Assembly (NCBI RefSeq): GCF_003063355.1 | Contig: NZ_NESH01000001.1 | Coordinates: forward strand, 558,001-622,000 | Source of the DNA: Limnohabitans sp. Bal53 | GTDB taxonomy: Bacteria > Pseudomonadota > Gammaproteobacteria > Burkholderiales > Burkholderiaceae_C | DNA: 64,000 bases | Direction: 5' to 3' | Shown here: one piece after another, positions 37,329 to 44,941 of the stretch | Numbering within the stretch: position 1 is the stretch's first letter | Layout of the letters: each line of letters starts with the position of its first letter | The notes under the pieces: model-generated | What the model saw: only the letters and a program-made list of their open reading frames with translations | The model's database searches: none | Told to the model about the DNA's origin: nothing | Translations under genes and position numbers: made by a program

Positions 37329-37952
37329 ATGGAAACCGAACTCAAACTCAGTCTGAACAAAACAGACCTGCCTCGCCTGTTGTCTCACCCTCTGCTGGCG
37401 GGAGCAGGCAGCACGCAGCGGCTGCTCAACACCTATTTCGACACGCCCGACCTGGCCCTGCAACAACGCCGCATGGCGGTGCGTGAGCGGCTGGCAGGCG
37501 ATCAGTGGCTGCTCACCGTCAAGACCGCGGGGCAGAGCGAAAACGGTCTCTCGCGCAGGCAAGAGTGGGAAGAGTCGACCACGCCGGGTGCTCTGCAGTT
37601 CGATACGCTGGTAGATGACGCCACATTGGCGCAAAACCTGATGGCTTTGCGCCCCAACCTGCGGGCGCTGTTTTGCACCGATTTCCAACGCCAGCGCTGG
37701 GTCCTCACTCACGATGGCGCACAAATTGAAGTGGCGCTGGACCAAGGCCACATCCATGTGCCCGGCACCGATTTGAGTGAGCCACTGCTGGAGCTGGAAC
37801 TTGAATTGCTCAGCGGGCCCGAATCCGCTTTGATGGCTTTGGCCTATGTGCTGCGCCAGGCACCACAAGGCCCCGTGGGCCTCACGCCCAGCGATGCGAG
37901 CAAGGCGCAAAGAGGCATGGCGTTGTGGGCAAAGACCGCCACCACGGCTTGA
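37329..37952 (+). CDS. CYTH-domain protein (inorganic triphosphatase-like)
   Basis: A 207-residue stand-alone CYTH domain starting with the hallmark ExExK (METELKL). The tunnel residues follow in order: TYFDTPD near 35, MAVRERLAGDQWLLTVKTAG near 49-68 and LELELELLSG near 156. Such enzymes hydrolyse triphosphate or related compounds with Mg2+; E. coli YgiF has an added CHAD domain that is absent here. The biological substrate is uncertain. It converges with the yefM-yoeB pair, whose toxin gene stop is 8 nt away. Confidence 0.85.
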   Translation: METELKLSLNKTDLPRLLSHPLLAGAGSTQRLLNTYFDTPDLALQQRRMAVRERLAGDQWLLTVKTAGQSENGLSRRQEWEESTTPGALQFDTLVDDATLAQNLMALRPNLRALFCTDFQRQRWVLTHDGAQIEVALDQGHIHVPGTDLSEPLLELELELLSGPESALMALAYVLRQAPQGPVGLTPSDASKAQRGMALWAKTATTA

Positions 37953-37959
37953 AAAACGA

Positions 37960-38223
37960 TTACTGGTAATGCCCCCTGCAGGCAATCACCGTCAATTCCA
38001 CATCGTCCACAGCGTAGACCAGTCGATGGACGTCATCAATGCGCCGCGACCAGTAGCCAGACAAATTGCCCAGCAGCGGCTCGGGCTTGCCGATGCCTTC
38101 AAAAGGATCACGCCGGGCAGCATCGATCAACAGGTTGATGCGTTTGAGCGTCTTTTTGTCCTGTCCTTGACAGTACAGGTAATCACGCCAGGCAGGCGAC
38201 GTGAAGGCAATCCCTCGGCTCAT
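37960..38223 (-). CDS. yoeB: toxin YoeB (ribosome-dependent mRNA endonuclease)
   Basis: An 87-residue Txe/YoeB toxin that cuts mRNA in the ribosomal A site unless bound by YefM. The catalytic set of E. coli YoeB (E46, R65, H83, Y84) appears here shifted by two: E48 in KPEPL, R67 in DVHRLVY, and H85-Y86 at the C-terminus (RGHYQ). The core motif NLSGYWSRRI is intact, so the toxin looks active. It starts in the ATGA overlap with the yefM stop, the usual translational coupling of antitoxin first, toxin second. Confidence 0.93.
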   Translation of the reverse strand: MSRGIAFTSPAWRDYLYCQGQDKKTLKRINLLIDAARRDPFEGIGKPEPLLGNLSGYWSRRIDDVHRLVYAVDDVELTVIACRGHYQ

Positions 38224-38474
38224 GGGGCGATCAGTTCACGGCGTTTGGCTTTGCCGGCTTTGTGCTCAGCAATGGATGCAGCCAAGTGGGCGGCATTGGC
38301 GGGGCTGGAGAGCAAGTACAAGGTTTCGGCCATGCTCTGGTAGTGCGCCATGGACATGACCACCGCATCCCCGCCATCTCGGCGGGTGATGATGGTGATG
38401 TCAGCGTCGTCTTCCACACCGTCCAGCACGGACTTCAGTCCGTTGCGTGCTTCGGAATAACTGATGATTCGCAT
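38220..38474 (-). CDS. yefM: antitoxin YefM
   Basis: An 84-residue Phd/YefM antitoxin. The N-terminal DNA-binding half is MRIISYSEARNGLKSVLDGV with the typical ADITIITRRDGGDAVVMS strand. A C-terminal half rich in alanine, lysine and serine (ANAAHLAASIAEHKAGKA) wraps the toxin. It represses its own promoter, more tightly with YoeB bound. A near-perfect 24-bp palindrome 8 bp upstream of its start is the likely operator. It is flanked by convergent CYTH and upstream thioesterase genes. Confidence 0.93.
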   Translation of the reverse strand: MRIISYSEARNGLKSVLDGVEDDADITIITRRDGGDAVVMSMAHYQSMAETLYLLSSPANAAHLAASIAEHKAGKAKRRELIAP

Positions 38475-38481
38475 GATCGTG

Positions 38482-38505
38482 ACTTGTTCAATATATTGGA
38501 CAAGT
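38482..38505. promoter_or_regulatory. palindromic operator of yefM-yoeB
   Basis: The 24-bp inverted repeat has arms ACTTGTTCAATA and TATTGGACAAGT, with one mismatched pair. It is much more AT-rich than the surroundings and lies 8 bp upstream of yefM. Position and symmetry fit YefM/YoeB autorepression. Confidence 0.75.
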
Positions 38506-38567
38506 ATTGTAGCTTTTTAAACCCCTTGGTGGCGATGGACGCTCAAGGGCATTCGCGGCTGTATGGG

Positions 38568-38975
38568 TCACGCGGCAACCACCGTGAGCAAGGTCTGGCC
38601 GTTGGCCACCAGCTTCTCGCCTTCTGAATCCACCGCAAACAAATCACAGCTGGTGAACACCTGCGCTTTGCCCGGTTTGACCACCCGGGCCCGAGCAATG
38701 AATTTTTGCCCCACCGCAGGGCGCAGGCAGTTGACAGAAAAGTGGGCCGCCAACAAATTCGGCCCCGCCACGGTGCCGGCTGCAAAGCCGCACGCGGTGT
38801 CGATGAGTGTGCCGATCAGGCCCGCATGCAAATAGCCTGAATACTGCCCCACCTCTGCACGCCAAGGCATCTGGATTTCCACAAATCCGGGTTCGGCCAC
38901 GGTCACCTCGATGCCGCACCAGCGGTTGAACTCGGCCATGGCGTTGATCTTTTTCAGCATCTCCAATGGGGTCAT
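38568..38975 (-). CDS. PaaI-family hotdog thioesterase
   Basis: A 135-residue single hotdog-fold thioesterase from the ATG at 38975, which overlaps the MerR gene stop by ATGA. The active-site helix region YSGYLHAGLIGTLIDTACGFAA at about 55-76 (shown as part of the domain) has the HxG pattern of PaaI-like enzymes; the second strand has HFSVNCLRPA. It probably releases free acid and CoA from aromatic or short acyl-CoA esters. Translational coupling to a MerR-type regulator suggests co-control. It is followed by the yefM operator after 62 bp. Confidence 0.88.
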   Translation of the reverse strand: MTPLEMLKKINAMAEFNRWCGIEVTVAEPGFVEIQMPWRAEVGQYSGYLHAGLIGTLIDTACGFAAGTVAGPNLLAAHFSVNCLRPAVGQKFIARARVVKPGKAQVFTSCDLFAVDSEGEKLVANGQTLLTVVAA

Positions 38976-39331
38976 GGTTTTTTCCTGGCTTGGGTTTTGA
39001 ACCACCCGATGTGGTCCATCAGCTTTTGGCGAAGCGCTTGTTGCTCGCTCATGAGTTGGTCGATTTCGGCCACACGCTGATGGATCGCCTCGATCATGTC
39101 TTGCGCTGACAGCTTTCCCGCTTTGAAGCGCGGCAAATACTCGGCAATGAAGGGCAGCGAGAAACCCATCTCACGAGACATGGCGATGAAGATGACGTAC
39201 TTCACGGTTTTCTCGTCGTACTTGCGGTAACCATTGGGGAGCCGCTGGCTTTCAATGAGGCCGTCGGCCTCGTAGCGACGCAAGCGGTGCACCGACACCT
39301 GGGTCTTGGCAGAGAGTTCTGAAATGCGCAT
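38972..39331 (-). CDS. MerR-family transcriptional regulator
   Basis: A 119-residue regulator. The winged helix is at 1-70 (MRISELSAKTQVSVHRLRRY and GYRKYDEKTVKYVIFIAMS), and a coiled-coil dimerisation helix lies at about 85-112 (IHQRVAEIDQLMSEQQALR). There are no cysteines in the effector region, so it is not a metal sensor of the MerR/CueR kind. It is closest in shape to regulators of acyl-CoA or organic-acid genes, but this is inference. It is the first gene of a two-gene unit with the thioesterase, divergent from a serine hydrolase 141 bp away. Confidence 0.88.
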   Translation of the reverse strand: MRISELSAKTQVSVHRLRRYEADGLIESQRLPNGYRKYDEKTVKYVIFIAMSREMGFSLPFIAEYLPRFKAGKLSAQDMIEAIHQRVAEIDQLMSEQQALRQKLMDHIGWFKTQARKKP

Positions 39332-39472
39332 GAATTCAGTCTAGCAAGGCTCGCACAGCACGAGGGTTAAGGACTTTGACGCATCGGAGACAAGCCAAAG
39401 CGCCCGCTGCGCCGCAAGTGATACCCCAGACCACAAGACTGGTGTACAAAACACCTTCAACCGGAGCCCCCA

Positions 39473-40648
39473 ATGACCATTCACACCGCTTTGCCCCACG
39501 CCCAACCCACCGATGTGGGCCTGTGCCCCGAGCGCACGCAGCGCCTGATGGACGTGCTGCGGCGCGAAGTGGACAGCGGCAGGTTGCCGGGAGCTGTGGC
39601 CATGGTGGCGCGGCGTGGACAGATCGCCTTGTTGGAAGCTGTGGGTCAGCAAGACCCGGCAACGGGCGCGCCCATGCAGACCGACAGTATTTTCCGCATC
39701 TATTCGATGACCAAGCCGGTGGTGTCGGTGGCGGTCATGATGCTGGTCGAGCGCGGAAAATTGCTGCTCTCCGACCCGGTCAGCCGCTGGTTGCCTGAAT
39801 TTGCCCACCAACAAGTGGCCACCGCCCACGGGCTGGAGCCGGTGCGCAACCCTGCCACCGTGCAAGACCTGCTGCGCCACACGGCCGGGCTGACCTATGA
39901 ATTTTTGGGCACATCGCCCGTGCAGCAGCAATACGGCCAAGTGAAGATTGCCTCACGCGAGCGCACCAATGCCGAGTTTTCGCAAACGCTGGCGGCGCTG
40001 CCTTTGCAATTTCAGCCCGGCAGCGTGTGGGCCTACAGCCGCGCCACCGATGTGCTGGGGCGATTGGTCGAGGTGGTCAGCGGTCAAGGCTTGGGGGCGT
40101 TCCTGCAAACCGAAATTTTTGGCCCGCTGGGCATGGTGGACACCGGCTTTGCCGTGCCGCCCGAACACCACCACCGCATCGCAGAACCCTTTGCGCACGA
40201 CCCCGACGGCGGTGTGCCGATGAAGGTGTTGGAGCCGCGCCAAGCGCCTGCCATGGAAGGCGGCGGCGGCGGCCTCATGTCCACCGCCATCGACTACATC
40301 CGCTTTTTGCAGTGCTTGCGCAACCGGGGCGAGCTGAACGGCGTGCGCCTGCTGGGCCCGCACACGGTGGACTTCATGACCGCCGACCACTTAGGAAACA
40401 TCCCGGCCGATGGCACGCTGCTGCCCCCGGGCCACGGCTTCGGTCTCGGGTTTGCAGTGCGCACGCACTTGGGCCTCTCGCCCGTGCCCGGCTCGGTGGG
40501 ACTGTATTACTGGGGCGGCATCGCGGGCACCACTTTCTTTGTGGACCCTGCGCTCGACATGTATGCCATGCTGATGGTCCAGGCACCCAACCAACGAGAT
40601 TACTATCGGCCCTTGTTCCGCGACTTGGTGTACGCGGCGCTGCTGTAA
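39473..40648 (+). CDS. serine hydrolase of the beta-lactamase/EstB family
   Basis: A 391-residue class C-beta-lactamase-like hydrolase. The nucleophile is S78 in the SMTK motif (78-81), the tyrosine motif is Y188-S-R, and the third block is WGGIAGT near 347. The YSR and WGG forms are those of esterases (EstB) rather than true beta-lactamases. There is no signal peptide, so a cytoplasmic esterase or transesterase is likely. It lies directly upstream (27 nt) of an acyl-CoA ligase and may share its transcript, suggesting ester cleavage that feeds acid to the ligase. Confidence 0.88.
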   Translation: MTIHTALPHAQPTDVGLCPERTQRLMDVLRREVDSGRLPGAVAMVARRGQIALLEAVGQQDPATGAPMQTDSIFRIYSMTKPVVSVAVMMLVERGKLLLSDPVSRWLPEFAHQQVATAHGLEPVRNPATVQDLLRHTAGLTYEFLGTSPVQQQYGQVKIASRERTNAEFSQTLAALPLQFQPGSVWAYSRATDVLGRLVEVVSGQGLGAFLQTEIFGPLGMVDTGFAVPPEHHHRIAEPFAHDPDGGVPMKVLEPRQAPAMEGGGGGLMSTAIDYIRFLQCLRNRGELNGVRLLGPHTVDFMTADHLGNIPADGTLLPPGHGFGLGFAVRTHLGLSPVPGSVGLYYWGGIAGTTFFVDPALDMYAMLMVQAPNQRDYYRPLFRDLVYAALL

Positions 40649-40675
40649 ATCATTCAAAACACTGGAGACAAAACC

Positions 40676-42295
40676 ATGCCTCAATCCGGCCTCATGATGA
40701 ACCGCCCCCTGCTCATTTCGGGCATTCTTGAACACGGCGCTGCACAGTTTGGTGAACAGGAAGTCGTCTCACGCGAGACCCACGGCCCGCTGCACCGCAG
40801 CACCTATGTCGAGGTGGCTCGCCGCTCACGCCAACTGGCCAACGCCCTGGCCCACATGGGCCTGCAGGCGGGCAGCGCGGTCGGCTCGATCGCCTGGAAC
40901 AACCACCGCCACTTGGAAGCCTATTACGCGGTCTCGGGCAGCGGCATGGTCATGCACACCTGCAACCCGCGCCTGCACCCGCAACAGCTGATCTATGTGA
41001 TCAACCATGCCGAGGACGAAGTGGTGCTGTTTGACGCCACCTTTGCACCGCTGGTCAAAGGCATTGCGGCGCACTGTCCCCAGGTTCGCGCCTGGGTGTG
41101 CTTGGCCGATGCGGCCAACACGCCCGCCATCGAGGGCGTGAGCGTGCTCAACTACGAAGATCTGATCGCAGCGCATTCCACCACCTTTGCTTGGCCTGAG
41201 CTGGATGAGAACACGGGCGCAGCCCTGTGCTACACCTCGGGCACCACCGGCAGCCCCAAGGGCGTGCTGTACTCGCACCGCGCCATCGTGATGAACGCGA
41301 CCACCGGCTGCATGCCCGATGTGCTGGGCCTGTCCACCCAAGAGACCATCTTGCCCGTGGTGCCCATGTTCCACATCAACGCCTGGTGCATCCCTTACGC
41401 CGCACTGATTGCAGGCGCCAAGCTGGTCTTGCCTGGCCCCAAACTCGACGGCCCCAGCTTGTACGAGCTGATGGATGCCGAGCAGGTCACCATCAGCGCG
41501 GGCGTGCCCACCATCTGGATGGGCCTGATCCAGCACGTCGAGCAAAACAACCTGCGCTTTGCCCACATGAAGCGCACCTGCGTGGGTGGCTCGGCCATGC
41601 CCATGGCGCTGATCGCCAAGTTCATGGACACCTATGGCGTAGAAGTGCGCCACGGCTGGGGCATGACCGAAACCACCGCCGTGGCCACCATGAGTTTGCT
41701 CACCCGCACCGACCGCCAAAAACCTGCGGCCGATCAACACGCCATCGTGGCCAAGCAAGGCCGCGCGGTTTCGGGCATCGAGATCAAAATCGTGGATGAA
41801 AACGGCGCCACCCTGCCCCGCGACGGCTCATCTCAGGGTGAGCTCATGGTGCGCGGCCAGTGGATCGTGGAGCGGTACTTCAAGGCCGAAAAAACCGCGC
41901 TGGTGGACGGCTGGTTCCCCACGGGCGACATCGCCACCATCGATGCACAAGGCACCATGCAAATCCGCGACCGCACCAAGGACGTGATCAAGACTGGGGG
42001 CGAGTGGATCAGCTCGATCGACCTGGAAAACGCCGCCGTCGGTCACCCGGCTGTGGCCATGGCCGCCGTCATTGGCGTCAAGCACCCGAAATGGGACGAG
42101 CGCCCGCTGCTGTTCATCGTGCGCAAGCCGGGCCAAAAGGTTGAGAAGCAAGAGATCCTGGACTTTTTGGCCACCAAGGTCGCCAAGTGGTGGGTGCCCG
42201 ACGACGTGGTCTTCCTCGAATCCCTGCCCGTGGGCGGCACGGGCAAGGTGCAAAAGAACGACCTGCGCAAGGATTACGGCGGCGTGTTCAGCTGA
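40676..42295 (+). CDS. AMP-forming acyl-CoA ligase
   Basis: A 539-residue adenylate-forming enzyme. The P-loop [11 protein letters not shown] is at 186-196, GWGMTETTA near 330, [12 protein letters not shown] near 405, hinge [18 protein letters not shown] near 425, and the C-terminal lysine motif [12 protein letters not shown] near 522. Sequence style ([17 protein letters not shown]) is that of the medium-chain / 3-methylthiopropionyl-CoA ligase (DmdB-like) group. The acid substrate cannot be fixed. It has a GGAG site before the ATG and is followed by the palindromic repeat array, then a reversed GST. Confidence 0.9.
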   Translation: MPQSGLMMNRPLLISGILEHGAAQFGEQEVVSRETHGPLHRSTYVEVARRSRQLANALAHMGLQAGSAVGSIAWNNHRHLEAYYAVSGSGMVMHTCNPRLHPQQLIYVINHAEDEVVLFDATFAPLVKGIAAHCPQVRAWVCLADAANTPAIEGVSVLNYEDLIAAHSTTFAWPELDENTGAALCYTSGTTGSPKGVLYSHRAIVMNATTGCMPDVLGLSTQETILPVVPMFHINAWCIPYAALIAGAKLVLPGPKLDGPSLYELMDAEQVTISAGVPTIWMGLIQHVEQNNLRFAHMKRTCVGGSAMPMALIAKFMDTYGVEVRHGWGMTETTAVATMSLLTRTDRQKPAADQHAIVAKQGRAVSGIEIKIVDENGATLPRDGSSQGELMVRGQWIVERYFKAEKTALVDGWFPTGDIATIDAQGTMQIRDRTKDVIKTGGEWISSIDLENAAVGHPAVAMAAVIGVKHPKWDERPLLFIVRKPGQKVEKQEILDFLATKVAKWWVPDDVVFLESLPVGGTGKVQKNDLRKDYGGVFS

Positions 42296-42307
42296 TGCCC
42301 CAGCCCA

Positions 42308-42334
42308 GATTGCCGCGCTTCGCTCGCAATGACG
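42308..42334. repeat. palindromic repeat, right half only (copy 1)
   Basis: Carries only the right arm of the unit, from GATTGCCGCG to CTCGCAATGACG. It begins 13 bp after the ligase stop; the left arm is missing. Confidence 0.85.
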
Positions 42335-42441
42335 ATAGGACGCTTATCGCCATTGACCCTGGGCCGTCATCGTCATCGCCATTGACGATTGGCCCCTCAT
42401 CTTCATTGACCTTGGGCTGTCATCCTCATTGACCTTTGAGC

Positions 42442-42497
42442 CGTCATCGCGAGGTACGAAGCGATCCATGGATTGCCGCGCTTCGCTCGCAATGACG
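42442..42497. repeat. 56-bp palindromic repeat unit (copy 2)
   Basis: Outer arms CGTCATCGCGAG and CTCGCAATGACG; inner arms CGAAGC and GCTTCG around a 20-odd bp centre with CCATGG. It would fold to a long hairpin or cruciform. Confidence 0.92.
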
Positions 42498-42523
42498 GGT
42501 AAAAACGACACCGTGCCCTCTCC

Positions 42524-42579
42524 CGTCATCGCGAGGTACGAAGCGATCCAGGGATTGACGTGCTTCGCTCGCAATGACG
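42524..42579. repeat. 56-bp palindromic repeat unit (copy 3)
   Basis: Same arms as copy 2; the centre differs at a few bases (CCAGGGATTGACGTG in place of CCATGGATTGCCGCG). Only 26 bp separate it from copy 2. Confidence 0.92.
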
Positions 42580-42686
42580 GTGGGAAGCTTATCGCGATTG
42601 ACGGTTGGCCGTCATCGTCATCGTCATTGACGATTGGCCCCTCATCGTCATTGACCATGGGCTGTCATCCCCATTGACCTTTGAGC

Positions 42687-42742
42687 CGTCATCGCGAGGT
42701 ACGAAGCGATCCATGGATTGCCGCGCTTCGCTCGCAATGACG
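42687..42742. repeat. 56-bp palindromic repeat unit (copy 4)
   Basis: Identical by eye to copy 2 over the unit, and preceded by the same CCTTTGAGC flank, which suggests duplication of a longer segment. Confidence 0.92.
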
Positions 42743-42796
42743 ATAGGACTCTTATCGCCGTTGACCTTGGGCCGTCATCCCCATTGACCTTTGAGC

Positions 42797-42852
42797 CGTC
42801 ATCGCGAGGCACGAAGCGATCCATGGATTGCCGTGCTTCGCTCGCAATGACA
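42797..42852. repeat. 56-bp palindromic repeat unit (copy 5)
   Basis: Differs from copy 4 at single bases (GAGGCACG, GCCGTGC, final GACA). It has the same CCTTTGAGC left flank and ends 28 bp before the GST stop. Confidence 0.92.
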
Positions 42853-42879
42853 GGTTGCGGGGAGGCAATGCACGGATCC

Positions 42880-43497
42880 TCAAACCCTGGCGCTGGGACG
42901 CTCACTCATGCGGTCGCGCCAAGCTTGCAGGGCGCTCATGCCCTCGTCGCCGGGCACGAACTTCATCAAGCCCCGCGCAAACTCCAATGCACAAAACGCG
43001 GTGATGTCGGCGATGGTGAAACGATCACCTGCGATGAAAGGCTGGGTTTGCAGGCGCTGGTCAAAACCGCGTGCCACCTCGCGCACCTTCTCGGCCTGAG
43101 AGCGGCCGAACTCGGGGAACTGCGGTTTTTCTAAAACCGCGAGCCCCGGGTGGCTGTGGCGGATCGCGTTCGCTATGCCACCCAGCAAATACAACTCCAC
43201 CTGCCGGTCGGCCATCTCAATGAAACCGCGCTCGTCGCCCACGCCCATCAGGTTGGGTTCGGGGTAGCGGCCCTCCAGCAAGGTGCAGATCGCCCGCGTC
43301 TCAGTGATCACGCGGCCATCGTCCAGCTCCAGCGCAGGCACCTTGGCCAGCGGGCTTTTGGCCAGGTATTCGGGTGTGCGGTGCTCACCACCGTTCAGGT
43401 CCATGTTGACCATCTCGATGCCGGTGATGTTTTTCTCGACCAAGAACATCAAGACTCGGCGAGGGCTGGGGGCGCGGTGGGCGGTATAGAGCTTCAT
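42880..43497 (-). CDS. glutathione S-transferase family protein
   Basis: A 205-residue GST. The N-terminal thioredoxin-fold domain is at 1-80, with KLYTAHRAPSPRRVLMFLVE, the cis-proline block LAKVPALELDDG and the glutathione-binding ITETRAICTLLE. The C-terminal all-helical domain follows from about 90, with FIAGDRFTIADITAFCALEF (the N-capping box) near 153-172. A serine or tyrosine catalytic residue is likely in the first loop. Specific substrate unknown. It is transcribed towards the repeat array; the 220-bp gap upstream to the acyl-CoA dehydrogenase shows no gene. Confidence 0.9.
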   Translation of the reverse strand: MKLYTAHRAPSPRRVLMFLVEKNITGIEMVNMDLNGGEHRTPEYLAKSPLAKVPALELDDGRVITETRAICTLLEGRYPEPNLMGVGDERGFIEMADRQVELYLLGGIANAIRHSHPGLAVLEKPQFPEFGRSQAEKVREVARGFDQRLQTQPFIAGDRFTIADITAFCALEFARGLMKFVPGDEGMSALQAWRDRMSERPSARV

Positions 43498-43717
43498 GGT
43501 TTTCCGTTTCGGGCTGGGGCATGTTCACGTTGCATGCCCATGCCCGGAAGACTAGCACCCGCCTGATCTGGCGCATGCCACGCAGATGACAGGCCCCACC
43601 AAGGCCAGGGCGCAGACACACGGGCGACACCCAGTCACAGGCCGGACAGAGTCTGACCGACGCAGGCTTTCCAATCGTCCCTGGAAACATGGATCAACCC
43701 TTTGAGAAAACCCGAGC

Positions 43718-44905
43718 ATGAACTTCGACATTCCACCCGACATGGTTGCCCTGCGCGAGCGCACGCGTCAGTTCATTGCCGAACAGGTGATCCCTTTGGA
43801 AGGCGACCCGCGCCACGGCCCGCACGGCCCGTCCGAAGACCTGCGCCAGGAATTGATCGGCCGCGCACGCGCTGCGGGCCTGCTCACCCCGCACGCCTCT
43901 GTTGAAATGGGCGGCCTTGGCCTAAGCCACATCGCCAAAGCGGTGGTGTTTGAAGAAGCCGGTTACTCCAACCTGGGGCCTACCGCGCTCAACATCCACG
44001 CTCCCGACGAAGGCAACATCCATTTGATGGAAGCCGTCGCGACCCCGTCGAAAAAAGAGCGCTGGCTGCGCCCGCAGGTGGCGGGCCTCACGCGCTCGTG
44101 CTTTGCCATGACCGAGCCAGACCCCGGTGCGGGCGCCGACCCGTCGATGCTCAAAACCACCGCTGTGCGCGATGGCGACGACTACCTGATCAATGGCCGT
44201 AAATGGTTCATCACAGGCGCCGACGGGGCGGATTACGTCATCGTGATGGCGCGCATGGAAGACGGCACGGCCACCATGTTTTTGGCCGACATGGACCAGC
44301 CCGGCATCCACCACGAGCGCAGCATGGACACCTTGGACAACTGCTTCACAGGCGGCCACGGCGTGCTGCGCTTTGACAACCTGCGTGTGCCCGCCACCGA
44401 CGTGCTGGGCGAAGTGGGCCAGGGCTTTCGCTACGCGCAGATTCGGCTGGCACCGGCACGCCTGACGCACTGCATGCGCTGGCTGGGGCAGGCGCGGCGC
44501 GCACACGACATCGCCCTCGACTACGCCAGCCGCCGCCACGCCTTTGGCAAGCCGCTGGCCGAACACGAGGGTGTGGGCTTCATGCTGGCCGACAATGACA
44601 TCGACCTGCACACCGCCCGCCTGCACATCTGGCACACCGCCTGGCTGCTCGACCAAGGCCAAAAAGGTGGCTTTGAATCGAGCCGCGCCAAAGTGGCCTG
44701 CTCCGAAGCCGAGTGGCGCGTGGTGGACCGCTGCGTGCAGATTCTGGGTGGACAGGGCGTGACGGCCGAGACGCCCGTCATGCGCATTTTCATGGACATG
44801 CGCGCCTTCAGGATTTACGACGGCCCGAGCGAAGTGCACCGCTGGAGCATAGCGCGCAAACTGGTTTACAAATCACAGCAGGCCGCCAAAGCCGCGTTGG
44901 GCTAA
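43718..44905 (+). CDS. acyl-CoA dehydrogenase
   Basis: A 395-residue flavoenzyme of the acyl-CoA dehydrogenase family. The N-terminal helical domain is followed by the FAD/acyl-binding block CFAMTEPDPGAGADPSM near 128-144. The middle strand domain contains INGRKWFITGADGADY, and the C-terminal helices have CVQILGGQGVT and the catalytic-loop region RIYDGPSEVHRW near 367-378. It introduces the alpha-beta double bond in an acyl-CoA and passes electrons to ETF. The acyl chain is unknown. It is followed 36 nt later by a serine hydrolase gene. Confidence 0.92.
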   Translation: MNFDIPPDMVALRERTRQFIAEQVIPLEGDPRHGPHGPSEDLRQELIGRARAAGLLTPHASVEMGGLGLSHIAKAVVFEEAGYSNLGPTALNIHAPDEGNIHLMEAVATPSKKERWLRPQVAGLTRSCFAMTEPDPGAGADPSMLKTTAVRDGDDYLINGRKWFITGADGADYVIVMARMEDGTATMFLADMDQPGIHHERSMDTLDNCFTGGHGVLRFDNLRVPATDVLGEVGQGFRYAQIRLAPARLTHCMRWLGQARRAHDIALDYASRRHAFGKPLAEHEGVGFMLADNDIDLHTARLHIWHTAWLLDQGQKGGFESSRAKVACSEAEWRVVDRCVQILGGQGVTAETPVMRIFMDMRAFRIYDGPSEVHRWSIARKLVYKSQQAAKAALG

Positions 44906-44941
44906 GCGTCAGGACCCCTCCCCCCCTTTCTTGAAACGAGC

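Larger units (their letters stand above)
42308..42852. repeat. composite palindromic repeat array in gene-free DNA
   Basis: The whole gap between the ligase and the GST gene is built of repeats. Four complete 56-bp palindromic units (42442, 42524, 42687, 42797) and one right half (42308) alternate with spacer modules. The spacers are made of short GTCATC and ATTGAC words. One spacer module (GATTGGCCCCTCATC...) recurs 244 bp apart, another (GATAGGACNCTTATCGCC) 408 bp apart. There is no plausible gene; short open frames across it are by-products of the repeats. Confidence 0.9.

Noticed and set aside
42308..42852. CRISPR array
   Set aside because: Units are long palindromes with irregular spacing (26 to about 107 bp), the spacers are repeats of each other, and there are no cas genes.
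42429..43134. Small open frames within the repeat array
   Set aside because: They exist because the repeat is read in frame several times; the translated words repeat (SSRGTKRSMDCRASLAMT) and match no protein.
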